Shown piece after piece: positions 62,246 to 64,000 of a DNA stretch of 64,000 nucleotides. Positions within the stretch are counted from its first letter, which is position 1, and every line of letters starts with the position of its first letter. The notes beneath the pieces are model-generated. The model saw only the letters and a program-made list of their open reading frames with translations, did not search any database and was not told the DNA's origin. The DNA lies in the NCBI RefSeq assembly GCF_026015295.1, contig NZ_JAPDUW010000001.1, positions 1 through 64,000 of the forward strand, written 5' to 3'. Source of the stretch: Segatella copri (GTDB taxonomy: Bacteria > Bacteroidota > Bacteroidia > Bacteroidales > Bacteroidaceae). The translations under genes were made by a program, and so were the position numbers.

Positions 62246-63085
62246 ATGTTCAAAGTCATAGATACACATACGCATTTCGATGCGGAAGAGTTTGATGAGG
62301 ATAGGGCGGAGGCTTTCGCCCGTGCCAAGGAAGCGGGGGTAGGCAAGGTGTTCTTGCCTGCCATCGATGTGAAGACCACACACGCGGTCCTGGCATTGAG
62401 CAAGGAATATCCGGGCTATGCTTATCCGATGATTGGTCTGCATCCTGAAGAGGTGAAGGCTGACTGGAAGGAACAGCTGGCTGAACTCCGGAAGATACTG
62501 GATGAGCATCGCATGACCGGTAATGCCTGTCAGGAGGGTGGTTCTCCTCAGTTTTCTGACTTGATCGCCATCGGAGAGGTAGGACTTGATTATTACTGGA
62601 GCCGTGAGTTCGAAAACGAGCAGCTCGAGGTTTTCGAGGAACAGGTAAAATGGTCGGTAGAAACCCAGCTCCCGCTGATGATTCATTGCCGCAAGGCTCA
62701 GAACGAGATGGTGCATCTGCTCAGAAAGTATGAGAAAGAACTGCCGGGTGGCGTCTTCCATTGCTTTACGGGCAACCAGAAGGAGGCAGAAGAACTGCTC
62801 TCCTTCGATAAGTTTGTATTGGGCGTCGGTGGCGTATCTACTTTCAAGAGCAGCCATCTCAGAGAAGACCTCCCTGCTGTAGTTCCTCTGGATCGCATCG
62901 TTCTGGAGACCGACAGTCCGTATATGGCTCCCGTTCCATACCGCGGAAAACGCAACGAAAGCGCTTTTGTGGTAGAAGTGATGAAGACGCTCGCCAAGGC
63001 TTATGGCATAAGCGAAGAGGAGTTTGCCCGACAGACCAACCTCAATGCAGAGCGGGTTTTTCCGCTATCCGTATCGCAAGTATAG
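62246..63085 (+). CDS. tatD: TatD family metal-dependent deoxyribonuclease
   Basis: A 279-aa TIM-barrel hydrolase. Metal sites: DTHTHFD at the N-terminus, GLHPEEV, IGEVGLDYYWS, LMIHCRKA, FHCFTGN and the late ETDSPYMAPVPYRGKRNE. TatD enzymes trim 3' ends of DNA and RNA and may act in DNA repair. It starts 19 bases after the polyprenyl synthase stop codon. Confidence 0.95.
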   Translation: MFKVIDTHTHFDAEEFDEDRAEAFARAKEAGVGKVFLPAIDVKTTHAVLALSKEYPGYAYPMIGLHPEEVKADWKEQLAELRKILDEHRMTGNACQEGGSPQFSDLIAIGEVGLDYYWSREFENEQLEVFEEQVKWSVETQLPLMIHCRKAQNEMVHLLRKYEKELPGGVFHCFTGNQKEAEELLSFDKFVLGVGGVSTFKSSHLREDLPAVVPLDRIVLETDSPYMAPVPYRGKRNESAFVVEVMKTLAKAYGISEEEFARQTNLNAERVFPLSVSQV

Positions 63086-63159
63086 GACGCAAGCGTTCAA
63101 AACTCCTTAAATAAACATAAAAAAACAATGAAAGTTATGGTATTTCGGAGGAAAAGCAA

Positions 63160-63167
63160 TAATTTTG
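63160..63167 (+). promoter_or_regulatory. -7 promoter element for the tRNA-Ser/exbB unit
   Basis: TAATTTTG, about 59 bases before the tRNA 5' end. Confidence 0.55.
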
Positions 63168-63225
63168 CACTTCGAAATTGTTGCAGCAGCATGTTGCGGC
63201 GATTAAGAAGAGTTCTTCGGAATAT

Positions 63226-63313
63226 GGAAAGGTGCTCGAGTGGCTGAAGAGGCACGCCTGGAAAGCGTGTAACCGGCAAAACCGGTTCGGGGGTTCGAAT
63301 CCCCCTCTTTCCG
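63226..63313 (+). tRNA. tRNA-Ser (anticodon GGA)
   Basis: An 88-base class II tRNA. Acceptor GGAAAGG pairs with TCTTTCC, anticodon loop CTGGAAA with GGA at 63260-63262 (reads UCC and UCU), a long variable arm (CCGG/CCGG) and T-arm GGGGGTTCGAATCCCCC. CCA is not encoded. exbB starts 23 bases downstream. Confidence 0.97.
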
Positions 63314-63336
63314 CTTTTATATATATAATAAGGTAT

Positions 63337-64000
63337 ATGAAGAAAAATACAGCTATTGCACGTTTTGCAATATTGGTTTTCACATGGATGTGTTCTCTGC
63401 CTATGATGGCTCAAGAAGAGAGCATGGGATTTCATCAAGCTCTTAAGACAAAGTTTATAGAGGGTAATGCGGGATTTATGTCTCTCGTTGCCATCGCCCT
63501 CATCGTGGGTATGGCTTTCTGTATCGAGCGCATCATCTATCTGAGTCTTTCTGAAATCAACGCCAAGAAGTTGATGCAGGATATCGACCAGAAGGTGTCG
63601 GCGGGAGATGTGGAAGGGGCTAAGACGCTCTGCCGGAATACTCGCGGACCGGTGGCTTCTATATGCTACCAGGGTTTGATGCATATCAGCGAGAGTCTTG
63701 ATGACATCGAGCGCTCGGTAAGCGGATATGGTACCGTTCAGGCGGCTAACCTGGAGAAAGGCTGCTCTTGGATCAAACTCTTTATCGCTATGGCGCCATC
63801 GCTCGGATTCCTCGGAACCGTGATCGGTATGGTCATGTCGTTCGACCAGATTCAGCAGGCGGGCGATATCAGTCCTACTATCGTTGCTTCGGGTATGAAA
63901 GTGGCGCTCATCACTACCATCTTCGGTATCATCGTAGCCCTCATCCTTCAGGTTTTCTATAACTACATCCTTTCTAAGGTGGAGCACCTGACAAGCCAGA
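63337..64000 (+). CDS. exbB: MotA/TolQ/ExbB proton channel protein, partial (cut by window end)
   Basis: The first 221 codons of an ExbB-type protein. Signal-like N-terminus (MKKNTAIARFAILVFTWMCS), a membrane helix FMSLVAIALIVGMAFCIERI, a cytoplasmic stretch with DIDQKVSAGDVEGAKTLCRN, then the conserved GFLGTVIGMVMSFDQIQ and VALITTIFGIIVALILQVF helices of the proton channel. It harvests proton-motive force for TonB. The gene runs off the window at 64000 with no stop seen. It starts 23 bases after tRNA-Ser, so the two may share a transcript. Confidence 0.92.
   Translation, partial: MKKNTAIARFAILVFTWMCSLPMMAQEESMGFHQALKTKFIEGNAGFMSLVAIALIVGMAFCIERIIYLSLSEINAKKLMQDIDQKVSAGDVEGAKTLCRNTRGPVASICYQGLMHISESLDDIERSVSGYGTVQAANLEKGCSWIKLFIAMAPSLGFLGTVIGMVMSFDQIQQAGDISPTIVASGMKVALITTIFGIIVALILQVFYNYILSKVEHLTSQ

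Overview
The window reads as chromosomal DNA of a gut or oral Bacteroidales, most like Prevotella/Segatella (copri-type). The grounds are two SusC/SusD polysaccharide utilisation loci (PULs), a hybrid two-component regulator, Bacteroidetes promoters (-7 TAnnTTTG, sometimes with -33 TTTG) instead of Shine-Dalgarno sites, the type IX secretion protein PorQ, a BspA-like surface protein, and an IS1380 element of a type common in Prevotella. Base 1 is the dnaA start codon, so the sequence was probably rotated to dnaA. No plasmid or phage region was seen.

Layout. 1-4.7 kb: dnaA, then on the minus strand a TPP riboswitch, a TonB-dependent receptor and a PnuC-type permease, which together form a thiamine-uptake operon. 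4.8-12.8 kb is an accessory region. It holds an orphan compact SusD, palindromic repeat elements, a membrane-anchored AraC regulator followed by phased 13-bp repeats and a small membrane protein, a BspA-like surface protein with a 55-residue companion, an overlapping small-protein/DUF6169-like pair between two copies of a double-hairpin terminator, and a nuclease remnant. 12.8-23.4 kb: an esterase, then PUL 1 (SusC, SusD, GH30, surface glycan-binding protein, TPR/HTH regulator), which resembles known beta-1,6-glucan loci. 23.6-26.4 kb: an AAA/DUF4143 ATPase and an M18 aminopeptidase. 26.5-40.5 kb: PUL 2 (HTCS, GH5, SusC, SusD, binding protein, GH3), predicted to act on a beta-1,4-type glucan. 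40.7-45.1 kb: rmuC and uxuB-uxuA. 45.2-48.1 kb: a lipoprotein, an IS1380 transposase and repeat-rich non-coding DNA. 48.2-50.7 kb: a GH94 cellobiose phosphorylase. 50.8-64 kb: an alpha-2-macroglobulin-like protein without its thioester motif, a DUF1573 protein, ispH, cmk, porQ, tonB, a polyprenyl synthase, tatD, tRNA-Ser and the start of exbB.

The genes fit a glycan-degrading lifestyle. HTCS- and DUF6377-type sensors would switch on SusC/D import systems powered by TonB/ExbB. GH30, GH5 and GH3 enzymes would release gluco-oligosaccharides, and GH94 would phosphorolyse cellobiose in the cytoplasm. UxuAB serve hexuronate breakdown. The least explained parts are the regulator/phased-repeat/membrane-protein unit at 6.8-8.4 kb, the small-protein loci at 11.1-12.2 kb, an exact 125-bp repeat present at 12.6 and 25.0 kb, and the TonB-like segment in the macroglobulin.
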